Source of the DNA: Bacteroidales bacterium
GTDB lineage: Bacteria; Bacteroidota; Bacteroidia; Bacteroidales; Muribaculaceae
Assembly (NCBI GenBank): GCA_003150235.1
Contig: QAMW01000022.1
Span: 1-46,117 of the forward strand
Direction: 5' to 3'
DNA: 46,117 nt
The translations under genes were made by a program, and so were the position numbers. Shown piece after piece: positions 24,901 through 33,010 of this stretch. Under the pieces are notes generated by a model. It did no database searches. It saw only the letters and a program-made list of their open reading frames with translations, and was not told the DNA's origin. The first letter of the stretch is position 1. Each line of letters starts with the position of its first letter.

Positions 24901-27900
24901 GAGTAGGGCAACGTCGGCAGCTGATGTGAGCCCCGCGCCATAAAGCAGCGGAGTGTCGGCAAGATTTAGGGAGAGCGTGCCCATCATTGAAATGAGGCGC
25001 TGCATGTCGGCACGGCAATATACGCCGGCATCATATTCAAGTGCAAGCTCGTATTTACCCTCTTCGGGTGTGAATACAAGCATCGTCAACGGCACTTTGG
25101 CAGTGTCCAGTCCCAAGGCTACGGGTGTTCCGGCAAGTGTGTCATTTTCCATGTCGACACTTATGCCTCCTTCATAGACATACATTATTTCCGGGCGTAT
25201 GCCATATTTTTCCACGATTGCGGTGAACGGATAGAAATCAAAACCACGTGTTGTCAGAAATTGCTGCTGGATGGTGGAGGCGGCTTCCATTGGAGAAGTG
25301 ACCTTTGCCTTTGCGACAGAGATGTCGGATACTACGGGAAGTGTCTTGACAAACATACCCACATCATCGATAAGCCTTACATCGTCACGGCCGTTGTTGA
25401 CTGTAGTAATTGCGACACGTTCGTTACGCGTCAGTCGGTGAAGCAACTGCATGAATGCCGACAAGAAATAATTGCTCGGCGTTATGGCGTTGCCGGTGCA
25501 GAAACTGTCAATCTTATCACCATCAATCAATAGGGTTATTCTGCCCATTTCCCCCGGTACAATGCTGTCGGGGATAGCACTGTGGGGGTAGATGGTCGAC
25601 TCGTAACCTTCAAGAAGACTCTTGAACCATTCTCCGGCATCTTCACCCTCCTGCGACATCATGAGCGACTGCTCATCGACGGCGCGGTCAAAAGCGGTAT
25701 AGCTTTCGGTCAGCGGTGAATCGCCGTTGTATGCGTTACGCAAGTCGTTCATAAACACCATGAGCGATACGCCGTCAAGCACTATATGATGGAAATCCAG
25801 GAAAAGGGTTGTGCCTTCAGGATGTGTCATTATCGTATAGCGGAACAACGCATCTTCAAACAGATTGAACGGTTTTACCATCTGCTGCAGCTCATCGCGG
25901 GCAGGTGCTTTGTCAAGAGTGACGATGCCCACATTTACCTCGCGGTTGTCGTCTCGTTGCTGCATGATGTCGCCGTTATGGTTTACAAACCGCGCGAGCA
26001 AAGCGGGATGTGCAGCCGTTACCTTGCGGAGAGCATCGGCAAGACGTTCGGTATCAATATCTCCGCTGAATGTTATTGCCTGAGGTACATTGTATTGTAA
26101 CGCCTCACGGTTAAGTTCCCAGTCAATAAACACACCGCGCTGGTTTTCGCTCAACGGATAATACTTGCGTTTGCGGATTTCCGGCTTGGCAATTTCTTCC
26201 GCTACATTACCTGTAAGGCGCACGATTTCTTCAGCGAGTCCGCGCACTGTGGGATTGGTCATGACAGTCTTTGCCGCGATTTTTACATTGCGTTTTTTTG
26301 CGATTGTAGCTACAAGCCTCATTGCCAGCAGAGATGTGAGACCCACTGTAAGCAGGTTGGTTGTAACGCCGAAATTGGAGTGTCCGATAATGTCGGCTAC
26401 AAGCTGCGATATTTCGCGTTCATTGTCATTTTCAGGGGCTGCAAGTTCATCGCTTACCGTGATTTCCGGAGTTTTCAGGGCTTTACGGTCAACCTTGCCG
26501 TTGGGGGTGAGCGGGAGAGAGTCGAGTTTTACCAGGATAGACGGAATCATAAATTCTGTAAGTCCATGGCTCATGTGTTCACGGAGTTCATCTTCGGCGA
26601 GCGTAAATCCGTCTTTGACCGAGTAATAACCGACAAGTTGTTCATTGCCGGAAATGTTTTTTACAGCAGCGGCAAATTGTTTTACTGCCTCGTGGCGGGT
26701 GGCAACTGCCTCGATTTCGCCAAGTTCGATTCTTAGTCCGCGCAGTTTTACCATGCCATCCATTCTACCGAGGAAATTTATGTCACCTTCAGGAGTAAGT
26801 CGGCAAAGGTCGCCTGTTCGGTATGCCCTTTCCCCATCGAGAGTGATGAATTTCTCTCTGTTCATGTCGGGACGGTTAAGATATCCGAGTCCGACTCCCT
26901 TGCCGAGAATGACGAGCTCGCCCGGTACTCCGGCAGGCAATTCCCTCATGGCAGAATCGGTTATACGTAATCCATAACCGGGAAGCGGCTTGCCTATCAG
27001 TGTTCCGTCAATGTCACCCTCTGCACGATAATAGGTTGTCAACACCGAACATTCCGTCGGACCGTACACATTATAGAAAGGATATGGGAGGCTCTGCAAT
27101 GGAGGCAGTTTTTCACCTCCTGTAAGCATACAGCGCAGGGTAGAGAACTCATACAGGGTTGCAAGCTGGTAGGCTATCTGTGTTGTGAAGAACGACACGG
27201 TGATTGCATTCTCCTCGATGTAAGAGTGCAACGCGTCGAGGTCATGACGGGTTTCTTCATTTAATATGTGCAGCTCTCCTCCTGCCATGAGGGTAGGATA
27301 AATATCCATCATGTGAGCGTCAAATCCGAAATTGGCGTAGGCAGGGATATGGTCGGCAGGGGTGAGATTTACGAGATCGATATAGTCATGACAGAAATTC
27401 AACAGGTTTCCGCGTGACAATGTGACTCCTTTCGGTTTGCCTGTAGAGCCGGAGGTATATAGCACTACAAACGGGTCGTCGGGGAGTTTTCCGTCAACCG
27501 GCGCCGGTGAGGCGTCAGCATCGGGAATTTCTGTTATGTCGATTATCCTTCCGGCGAATCCCGGCATTATGTCGTTGGCAAGCCGGTTGGAAGTAAGGAT
27601 GACATTTACGCTGGCGTCACCGGTCATGAACGATAGTCGCTCTTCCGGAAATTCCGGGTCGAGGGGCATGTAGGCTGCTCCCAGGCGCATCAATGCGAGA
27701 GGATACACCGCCATAAGAGGTGAACGGCGTATCATCACACCCACAGTATCGCCTTTTTTGATGCCGATGCCCTGAAGGTATGCCGCCACACGGCTGACAT
27801 ATTTCTCCAGGTCTCTATATGAAATCCTTTCCCCTTCAAATACAATCGCCGTGTTGTCGGGTTGGTTTGCCGCCGTGGATGATATACATTCCTCGATAGG

Positions 27901-29196
27901 ACGGTACATATCATAACCGAGCGGCTTGCGGATACACATTTCATGAATTGCTTCTTTATCTTTGTCGTCAATCAGTGAAAGATTGTCGAGAGGCGTGTCG
28001 CCGGGAAGCGTTATCATCTGTTTTAGCACATGGGCGAAAGTATGGCACAGAGTGTGTACCAATTCCGTTGAATAGAGGTCGGAACGCCACTCCGCGTCAA
28101 TCCAGGTATGTGTGTCGTCCTGAAGCAGCTCGAGGTTCAAGGGTATGCCGGTGGATACGGTCTCGAGTTTTTCCCTGACCACCGGCTCTCCTCCTATTTG
28201 GGGGATATCGAGGAAATGTCCCTGATAGGCGAACAATATCTCTGATGTTATGCCGGTCAGCGCGGCTACCTCTGCAAAAGAGAAAAGATCATTTCGGCGG
28301 CAACCGATAAGCTGCTCTTTCATCTTTCTCACGAGACCATCGATGGTCATGCCTTTTTCCATTACGCAACGTACGGGTTGCGTTTTTACCATCATGCAGA
28401 ATGTATGGTCGGTCGCACGACCTTTGCGCCCGTGGGTGACAGTCGTGTAAGCAACTTCATTTTTATGCATGAACGCGCCAAGTACCACGCCCATTGCCGC
28501 GTAGCATAGCGGCGCTCCACCTTTTAGTTCGTCGGAGGCAAGTGGAAGGAATATTCGACGGCTGTCGTAGCTTTCTTTATCACCTTTTACATCGGCATAG
28601 ACTTTTCCCTCGGTATCAGTGCCGCCAAACATTTCTTCATACCACCGTTTTGCGGCGTTGTATTCTTCTCCGGCTCGTCCTTCAGCCTCGCGTATGGCTA
28701 CTTCAAAGCCTGAAATCCCCTCTTCCGGAGGCTCTTCGCCACGGTAGGCGATGTCGCAACTGTGTAAAAAGCCGGTCTGCGATGCACCATCGGATATTAC
28801 ATGATGATAATCGGTGAAAAGCCATACGCCGGATTCGGTACGGAACACGCGTATCACCGAGAGATTGCCCCCGATAATCTGAAATGGCTCAATCAGCCGG
28901 TGACGTAACGCTTCAAATTCTGCATCGGAAATATCTTCTACTTTTACGCGGCGGAAATTGTTTTTGTCGGAATACATTACCGGATTGCCGTCGTCATCAG
29001 TCTCTATTCGTGCATAGATTACCGGATGCTTGCTGATAACTTTGTTAAGCGCTTCGGCAAGACGTTCCGCATCAATGTTTTTACCCATGCGGAACAGGTT
29101 TGGGATATGGTAGGAATCGACATCGCGACGCATACAGTCCAGAAAAATTCCGAGCTGGGTCTGGCTGAGCGGTGACCTGTTGATAGTAGTATCCAT
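21913..29196 (-). CDS. Two-module NRPS with terminal reductase (C-A-T-C-A-T-R)
   Basis: A 2427-aa nonribosomal peptide synthetase. Domains: C1 about 1-420 (HHVISDG at 131-137); A1 about 430-905 (YTSGSTGKPKG, YRTGDL, NGKVDRK); T1 about 925-995 (carrier Ser955 in VGLTSL); C2 about 1010-1430 (HHIVLDG at 1136-1142); A2 about 1445-1930 (YTSGSTGRPKG, YGPTETTVG, NGKIDRR); T2 about 1945-2010 (Ser1977 in GGTSIN); reductase about 2050-2427 (LLTGATGFMG at 2058-2067; Y2218-xxx-K2222). All catalytic motifs look intact; no epimerase, thioesterase or methyltransferase is present. An N-terminal C domain suggests the first amino acid is N-acylated. The reductase suggests NAD(P)H-dependent release as an aldehyde or alcohol. 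It starts 4 bp after the STAS gene. No transporter or acyl-CoA ligase is adjacent. Confidence 0.95.
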   Translation of the reverse strand: MDTTINRSPLSQTQLGIFLDCMRRDVDSYHIPNLFRMGKNIDAERLAEALNKVISKHPVIYARIETDDDGNPVMYSDKNNFRRVKVEDISDAEFEALRHRLIEPFQIIGGNLSVIRVFRTESGVWLFTDYHHVISDGASQTGFLHSCDIAYRGEEPPEEGISGFEVAIREAEGRAGEEYNAAKRWYEEMFGGTDTEGKVYADVKGDKESYDSRRIFLPLASDELKGGAPLCYAAMGVVLGAFMHKNEVAYTTVTHGRKGRATDHTFCMMVKTQPVRCVMEKGMTIDGLVRKMKEQLIGCRRNDLFSFAEVAALTGITSEILFAYQGHFLDIPQIGGEPVVREKLETVSTGIPLNLELLQDDTHTWIDAEWRSDLYSTELVHTLCHTFAHVLKQMITLPGDTPLDNLSLIDDKDKEAIHEMCIRKPLGYDMYRPIEECISSTAANQPDNTAIVFEGERISYRDLEKYVSRVAAYLQGIGIKKGDTVGVMIRRSPLMAVYPLALMRLGAAYMPLDPEFPEERLSFMTGDASVNVILTSNRLANDIMPGFAGRIIDITEIPDADASPAPVDGKLPDDPFVVLYTSGSTGKPKGVTLSRGNLLNFCHDYIDLVNLTPADHIPAYANFGFDAHMMDIYPTLMAGGELHILNEETRHDLDALHSYIEENAITVSFFTTQIAYQLATLYEFSTLRCMLTGGEKLPPLQSLPYPFYNVYGPTECSVLTTYYRAEGDIDGTLIGKPLPGYGLRITDSAMRELPAGVPGELVILGKGVGLGYLNRPDMNREKFITLDGERAYRTGDLCRLTPEGDINFLGRMDGMVKLRGLRIELGEIEAVATRHEAVKQFAAAVKNISGNEQLVGYYSVKDGFTLAEDELREHMSHGLTEFMIPSILVKLDSLPLTPNGKVDRKALKTPEITVSDELAAPENDNEREISQLVADIIGHSNFGVTTNLLTVGLTSLLAMRLVATIAKKRNVKIAAKTVMTNPTVRGLAEEIVRLTGNVAEEIAKPEIRKRKYYPLSENQRGVFIDWELNREALQYNVPQAITFSGDIDTERLADALRKVTAAHPALLARFVNHNGDIMQQRDDNREVNVGIVTLDKAPARDELQQMVKPFNLFEDALFRYTIMTHPEGTTLFLDFHHIVLDGVSLMVFMNDLRNAYNGDSPLTESYTAFDRAVDEQSLMMSQEGEDAGEWFKSLLEGYESTIYPHSAIPDSIVPGEMGRITLLIDGDKIDSFCTGNAITPSNYFLSAFMQLLHRLTRNERVAITTVNNGRDDVRLIDDVGMFVKTLPVVSDISVAKAKVTSPMEAASTIQQQFLTTRGFDFYPFTAIVEKYGIRPEIMYVYEGGISVDMENDTLAGTPVALGLDTAKVPLTMLVFTPEEGKYELALEYDAGVYCRADMQRLISMMGTLSLNLADTPLLYGAGLTSAADVALLDMIRDGESGDCGYESYHGAMEAWADATPEATALIASDRSMTYAEFDREANRIANGLIKRGVHHGDRVVVLLPRDSRLITTIYGIMKAGAAYIPCDPDYPAERIRLITEDSDARYIVTTASRRDVFPDKGIDVDELTASDISSRPGIKIAPDDLAYMIYTSGSTGRPKGVKIHHGAITNYLYAYRKDFYTSQGENEPKVNMLLVTISFDASQVDLGTSLTSGHTLVLANEEECKDAVMLADLMMRTGVDAFDATPSRLAAMLELPAFREAVSRCRLLNIGGEGFPQSLLKRLRVDAGFKGLIVNEYGPTETTVGSNHAILKLGEPVTAGRPFYNYREYIVDPWGAEVPVGVTGELYIAGKGVGKGYHNMPEKNAESFVQFNGEPAYRTGDLARWTPEGDVEIAGRIDNQVKLRGLRIELGEIESVATTFPGVKTAAADVRKINNVEHLCLWYETDGVDTDELKTHLASRLTEYMVPDSYNPLKSMPVTPNGKIDRRGLPQPIVEAGAEFVEPLPGKEADIAEAFRETLGLERVGALDDFFKIGGTSINAIKLVAILSGKGIEVSYKEIFTAKTPRGLAGISQVEDTPNKTAATVAGATPRGEYADILENNSPESVTEGEPLPIGDVLLTGATGFMGVHMLHRLITSGNGKITCMVRGRGDITGESRLRSLLFYYFGDTFDELWDTRLSVIDGDVTDKEVFRLLPNCEIDTVINCAANVKHFSAGDDIEKVNVESVRNLVELCKQRNARLIHVSTVSIAGESVDGVPDPATKLTERDFDLGQNLSNQYVKSKYDAEKIIFDAIKSDGLVAKIMRVGNLSARVSDGEFQINFRSNAFMGRLKAYLVLGCVPYSHLDAPCEFSPIDEVCHAIIKLASTPSRMIVFHPCNNHRIPLGDVLDILGRICASPIKEVEWHDFESRISKMMTEPNADITALQPLLAYQSSAGVTTSFIEYANEYTTQVLYRLGFKWNYTSWDYVERFIKSIVALDYFSTGDASL

Positions 29197-29200
29197 GCTA

Positions 29201-29500
29201 TTAGATGTTAAATAGTTTACTGAACCCTGTCATGTCGAAGATGCTTTTCAGCTGAGGTGTCAGTCCGTTGACCGTGACTTTCTTGTCATTTTCTCTTGCT
29301 TTCTTTAGTATTGATATGAATGAGCGTAGTCCGGAACTTGAGATATATTCAAGTTCATGGCAGTCAATCTCTACATCGGTATCGATTTTCTCACCGGCAC
29401 TTGCGACTTTGCTGTCAAATTCTGTTGCAGCACTTGTGTCAAGTCTGCCTTTCGGGATAATTCTTAACTTGTTATCCTCTTTTAAAATTTCTATTTCCAT
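29201..29500 (-). CDS. STAS-domain anti-sigma factor antagonist (RsbV/SpoIIAA-like)
   Basis: A 99-aa single-domain STAS protein. The phospho-acceptor region is EYISSSGLRSF, with Ser56 just before the Gly in the position of SpoIIAA Ser58, so it should be switchable by phosphorylation. In known partner-switch systems the RsbW kinase phosphorylates this Ser and the RsbU/SpoIIE phosphatase removes the phosphate. Both activities appear to be fused in the gene 29 bp upstream. Its stop lies 4 bp before the NRPS start codon, so expression is tightly coupled. No sigma factor gene is nearby, so its output partner is unknown. Confidence 0.93.
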   Translation of the reverse strand: MEIEILKEDNKLRIIPKGRLDTSAATEFDSKVASAGEKIDTDVEIDCHELEYISSSGLRSFISILKKARENDKKVTVNGLTPQLKSIFDMTGFSKLFNI

Positions 29501-29529
29501 TGTGCAATATGATTATAATTTATTTATGA

Positions 29530-31743
29530 TTATATTTTAAATGTAAGTGTAAGAATATTTTTACCATTGTCACGCGAATAAAACATTTCATTTGACAGGT
29601 TCTTCGCCATAAATATTCCAAGACCACCTACACGCCGTGTTTCCACCGGTGCGTCCAAATCAGGTTCCGGCGAGTCGACAAGCGGATTGAAGGGAATGCC
29701 GCCGTCGGTAAATATCATTATCATCGAGCCTTCTTCTTTATTTATGTATGTATAAAATTCAAAAGTGGTGTCTTTTGCACCCGCCGTTGAATAGTTGACG
29801 ATGTTTACCGCGATTTCTTCTGCCGATAGTTGCATGTTGAACTGGATATCGCCACTTATCCCGTACTCATTGGCTACCCGCTCGATGATTGAACGTATGA
29901 TAGCGACTGATGCCAGATTGGCAGGCAGTGTCCTTGCATTTTTTATGACCAGGAGCGTAATGTCGTCAAATTGGTCGGCATCGCCGGTGAATTGTGCGAC
30001 AGACGAGATGACCGTGTCGGTTATTTTCCGTGCGTCATAATCGGTGATATTGTCGGCGACTGCTTCTTTCAGCCGTTCTTCTCCATAAAATTCTCCCGCT
30101 GAATTATTTGCTTCAGTCACGCCGTCGGTATTTAGTACAAGCACACTTCCCGGTGAAAGCGTGAATTTCTCCGTGATGTATTCGGTATCATACATCACCC
30201 CTGCGGGGAGATTGGGATTGAGTTTCACGTACCGGACAGAGGCTCCGGCTCTGACCAGAGGTAGGCAGTGACCGGCATTGCACAGCATGATGTGTCCCGT
30301 AGCATATTCCAGACATCCCACAAGCATTGTCATGAAGAGATTACGCGGGTTTGACTCGCAGATACGCTGATTTATCGCAGCCGCGATTTTTCCGGGGTCG
30401 GAAGTGCCGGAAAGTGCCATGCGAAATACACCCTGGCACATCGATGACATCAATGATGCGGGTACCCCTTTACCGGAGACATCCGCGACAATGAAATAAA
30501 TCTTGTCATCAACCACTGCATAATCGTAAAAATCGCCCCCTACCATTTTTGCTGGCATAAGTGTCGACGCAATGTCAACAGGCAAGGAATCAAGATTGTG
30601 GTCATGAGCCGGAAGAAGTCCCATCTGTATTTCGTGTGCGATGGCAAGTTCGCTCGACAGTCGTTCGTTAGCGCGGGTGCTTTCAGTAAGGTCTTTTACA
30701 TATCGGTCGAGCGATTGCTGCATACTCCCCATGGCGTTGTATAGATTGGTGAGTTCGCCTTTTTCAGGCATGGGAGGAAGCGGATGTAGAAAATCCCCGT
30801 CTCCGATATGTCGTGCCGCCTCGGCAAGGCGGCTTAACGGTTCATTGAGCCGAGATAATACAACTTGGGAAAGTACGATAAGTAAGATGAGGGCTATAAA
30901 AAGTATTGCCGCAGTATAATCATTTTCAATGTGCAGGCTGGCAGTCACCGCTTTCATCGGAGTCGAGGTCGTGACTTTTAATCCGAGTCGCGGCATCGAG
31001 GCATAGCAATATAGGGTGTCATTCTTTACAGCTGTGGCGTATCCTGCTTCAAGACGTGTGTTGGCATCGATATATGTTCGTGAAATCACGCTTTCCGGAT
31101 AGGGGCGCAGATTGTCAAAATCATTCAGAAGTTCGTTAAGAAAGATGTCGGATGTCACCACTCCGCTGATTCCGCCGGTGGTAGTAAAGGGTACCGAGAA
31201 TGTAGTCATCTCGCTTTCACCGGCGCCTTCGTCAAAGTAGGGAATACTCCATTTGCCTTTCCCTGTCTCGATTGCGGCGGCATACCATTCTTTTTTGAAG
31301 TAATCGTAGTCCGACCCTTTAAGCTGCATGTTGTGGATGATTCCTGTTGAGTCGATTGTAAGGTATGTCATTGCATGAGATTTATCGGGTGAAAGTGCAT
31401 ATCGTTCCAGCCATATTCCTCCGCCTCTCACTACAGGCTCGATTTTAAGTATGCGCTCAATCTCATGCTTACCGGTGGAAATGAGGTCTTCGGCATCGGC
31501 TGATTCCAGTATCTCTGCTACGGAATACGTAGCTCTTTCCACATTGGTTACATGATCGCGTATGTTTTCCAGCACTTCACAATTAAGCAGTTCTGTGCTT
31601 CTTTGGACCTCTTTTATACTGTTTTTGCTATGTGCCAACTCGGATACATAGCCTATGGCAATGAATACTCCCATACATATACAGGTTATGCAGAGGTATA
31701 TTTTCCCGGTAAATGATGAAAAAAATTCACGGATTTTGTTCAT
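29530..31743 (-). CDS. Membrane sensor: PP2C (SpoIIE) phosphatase fused to RsbW-type kinase
   Basis: A 737-aa protein. TM1 spans about 14-34; an extracytoplasmic dCache-like sensor about 35-275; TM2 about 278-297; a HAMP linker about 298-350; a short coiled coil; then the PP2C/SpoIIE phosphatase about 385-600, with metal-binding motifs GGDFYD (402-407), ADVSGKG (420-426), TDGVTEA (539-545) and DDITLLV (593-599). Last comes a GHKL ATPase domain of the RsbW type, about 610-737, with an N box EEIAVNIVNYS (642-652), FTDGGIPFNP (678-687) and GGLGIFMAKNL (706-716). Both activities look intact. It would dephosphorylate or phosphorylate the downstream STAS protein in response to an external signal. 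It is the first gene of the apparent NRPS operon and has its own promoter. Confidence 0.93.
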   Translation of the reverse strand: MNKIREFFSSFTGKIYLCITCICMGVFIAIGYVSELAHSKNSIKEVQRSTELLNCEVLENIRDHVTNVERATYSVAEILESADAEDLISTGKHEIERILKIEPVVRGGGIWLERYALSPDKSHAMTYLTIDSTGIIHNMQLKGSDYDYFKKEWYAAAIETGKGKWSIPYFDEGAGESEMTTFSVPFTTTGGISGVVTSDIFLNELLNDFDNLRPYPESVISRTYIDANTRLEAGYATAVKNDTLYCYASMPRLGLKVTTSTPMKAVTASLHIENDYTAAILFIALILLIVLSQVVLSRLNEPLSRLAEAARHIGDGDFLHPLPPMPEKGELTNLYNAMGSMQQSLDRYVKDLTESTRANERLSSELAIAHEIQMGLLPAHDHNLDSLPVDIASTLMPAKMVGGDFYDYAVVDDKIYFIVADVSGKGVPASLMSSMCQGVFRMALSGTSDPGKIAAAINQRICESNPRNLFMTMLVGCLEYATGHIMLCNAGHCLPLVRAGASVRYVKLNPNLPAGVMYDTEYITEKFTLSPGSVLVLNTDGVTEANNSAGEFYGEERLKEAVADNITDYDARKITDTVISSVAQFTGDADQFDDITLLVIKNARTLPANLASVAIIRSIIERVANEYGISGDIQFNMQLSAEEIAVNIVNYSTAGAKDTTFEFYTYINKEEGSMIMIFTDGGIPFNPLVDSPEPDLDAPVETRRVGGLGIFMAKNLSNEMFYSRDNGKNILTLTFKI

Positions 31744-31795
31744 TGACTTAAATCTTCATAAAAAAGGTTATTGTAATTCTGACTGGCATTGTGAA

Positions 31796-31826
31796 CAAAG
31801 ATACAATAAAATATTAATAGCACAAA
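31796..31826 (-). promoter_or_regulatory. Bacteroidetes-type promoter of the NRPS operon
   Basis: Read on the minus strand: TTTG (31823-31826), a 19-bp spacer, TATCTTTG (31796-31803); both are full matches. Transcription would begin near 31790, about 46 nt before the ATG at 31743. No further promoter of this quality was found between here and the PPTase stop, which supports a four-gene operon. Confidence 0.65.
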
Positions 31827-32055
31827 GAAAGGTGCGGGCATCTCACGATGACAGCACCTTTGTAAACCTTAAAAATCTAATCCTATGAAAAAACATTTCA
31901 AAGTTACGATTAAAATTAATATAACCCAAATAAGTATTTGCTTTTTTGTCAAAATTTAACCATAAATCTGTTAATAAAGTGCGGAAATGGGCTTATTACC
32001 GACAAGATTTATCGTTACATTTTATATAGTTGTCATTTTGTCGGGATACGGCGGA

Positions 32056-32085
32056 TTGACAATTTGGAAAGAATTATTATCTTTG
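32056..32085 (+). promoter_or_regulatory. Promoter of RNase Z gene, very close to the start codon
   Basis: TTG (32056-32058), a 19-bp spacer, TATCTTTG (32078-32085). Only 4 bp separate the -7 box from the ATG at 32090, so the mRNA would have almost no leader. Confidence 0.5.
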
Positions 32086-32089
32086 TCAC

Positions 32090-33010
32090 ATGTCACAGTT
32101 TCGAGTAAACTATCTTGGATGCGGTTCGGCTACGCCGACGCTACGCCATCTGCCGAGTTGTCAGGTAATAGACTACCGTGACAATCTCTTCATGGTTGAT
32201 TGCGGGGAGTGTGCGCAGCTGTCCATGCGGCGTCAGCGGCTGAAATATTCCCGTCTGAATCATATATTCCTGTCGCATCTCCACGGTGATCATTGTCTTG
32301 GTTTGCCGGGGCTTATTTCCACCCTCGCCCTCACCGGCAAGGAGGGTGGGGTTGTCACCGTACATACAACGGCTGAAGGGGAGGCGATATTTCGGCGTAT
32401 GATCGGCTTTTTTTGCCGTGAAACACCTTTTGAAGTGCGCTACGATATTTTTGACCCAAAGGCGACAGCGACTATTTTTGACAGCGATGCACTGGCAGTG
32501 ACTACTTTCCCTTTGTATCATCGTGTGCCATGTACAGGATTTATCTTCACTGAAAAGCCGAAGTTGCGTCATCTGAAAGGCGACATGGTGAAATTTTATA
32601 ATATCCCACTGAAAGATTACAAAGGTATAAAGGAGGGGGCTGACTGGATGACACCCGACGGGAGGGTAATACCTAACACCGCACTTACATCGCCTGCCGA
32701 TGAAGCTATGAGTTATGCCTATTGTTCCGATACGGTTTACGATGAAAGGGTGGCGCGGTCCATAGAAGGGGTACATACTGTGTATCATGAGGCGACATAT
32801 ACTGACGAGTATCGTGACAAGGCGCGTCAACGCGGACATTCAACAGCCTCGGAGGCGGCACGTATAGCGTTGTCGGCAGGGGCAAAAAAACTTGTACTCG
32901 GGCATTTTTCCAAGCGTTATCTCGATGAATCGCAACATCTGAAAGAGGCGCAGGCTATATTCCCCGACGCAATAGTCGCCTCGGAGGGATTGACTTTGGA
33001 TTTGTTATGA
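32090..33010 (+). CDS. rnz: Ribonuclease Z (tRNA 3' processing)
   Basis: A 306-aa metallo-beta-lactamase-fold endonuclease that removes the 3' trailer of tRNA precursors. The zinc motif is HLHGDHCLGLPGL (about residues 64-76), with a later GHFSKRY (about 274-280) and the typical N-terminus NYLGCGSATPT. The length is that of the short bacterial RNase Z. The start at 32090 places the LGCGSATPT strand at the expected position. The stop overlaps the next start by 4 bp (ATGA), so tadA is translationally coupled; both proteins act on tRNA. Confidence 0.95.
   Translation: MSQFRVNYLGCGSATPTLRHLPSCQVIDYRDNLFMVDCGECAQLSMRRQRLKYSRLNHIFLSHLHGDHCLGLPGLISTLALTGKEGGVVTVHTTAEGEAIFRRMIGFFCRETPFEVRYDIFDPKATATIFDSDALAVTTFPLYHRVPCTGFIFTEKPKLRHLKGDMVKFYNIPLKDYKGIKEGADWMTPDGRVIPNTALTSPADEAMSYAYCSDTVYDERVARSIEGVHTVYHEATYTDEYRDKARQRGHSTASEAARIALSAGAKKLVLGHFSKRYLDESQHLKEAQAIFPDAIVASEGLTLDLL

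Larger units (their letters stand above)
31744..32089. other. Divergent intergenic region, NRPS-operon regulator / RNase Z
   Basis: 346 bp without a gene. It holds a minus-strand promoter (31796-31826), an inverted repeat AAAGGTGC/GCACCTTT with an 18-nt loop (31828-31861) just upstream of that promoter, a 23-bp stretch shared with the nifJ promoter (31952-31974) and a plus-strand promoter (32056-32085). The inverted repeat is placed where an operator could act. Confidence 0.6.

Noticed and set aside
17641..31743. nifJ as a fifth gene of the NRPS operon
   Set aside because: A strong promoter lies between the PPTase stop and nifJ, and nifJ is a highly expressed core metabolic gene; read-through is possible, but co-function is not supported.
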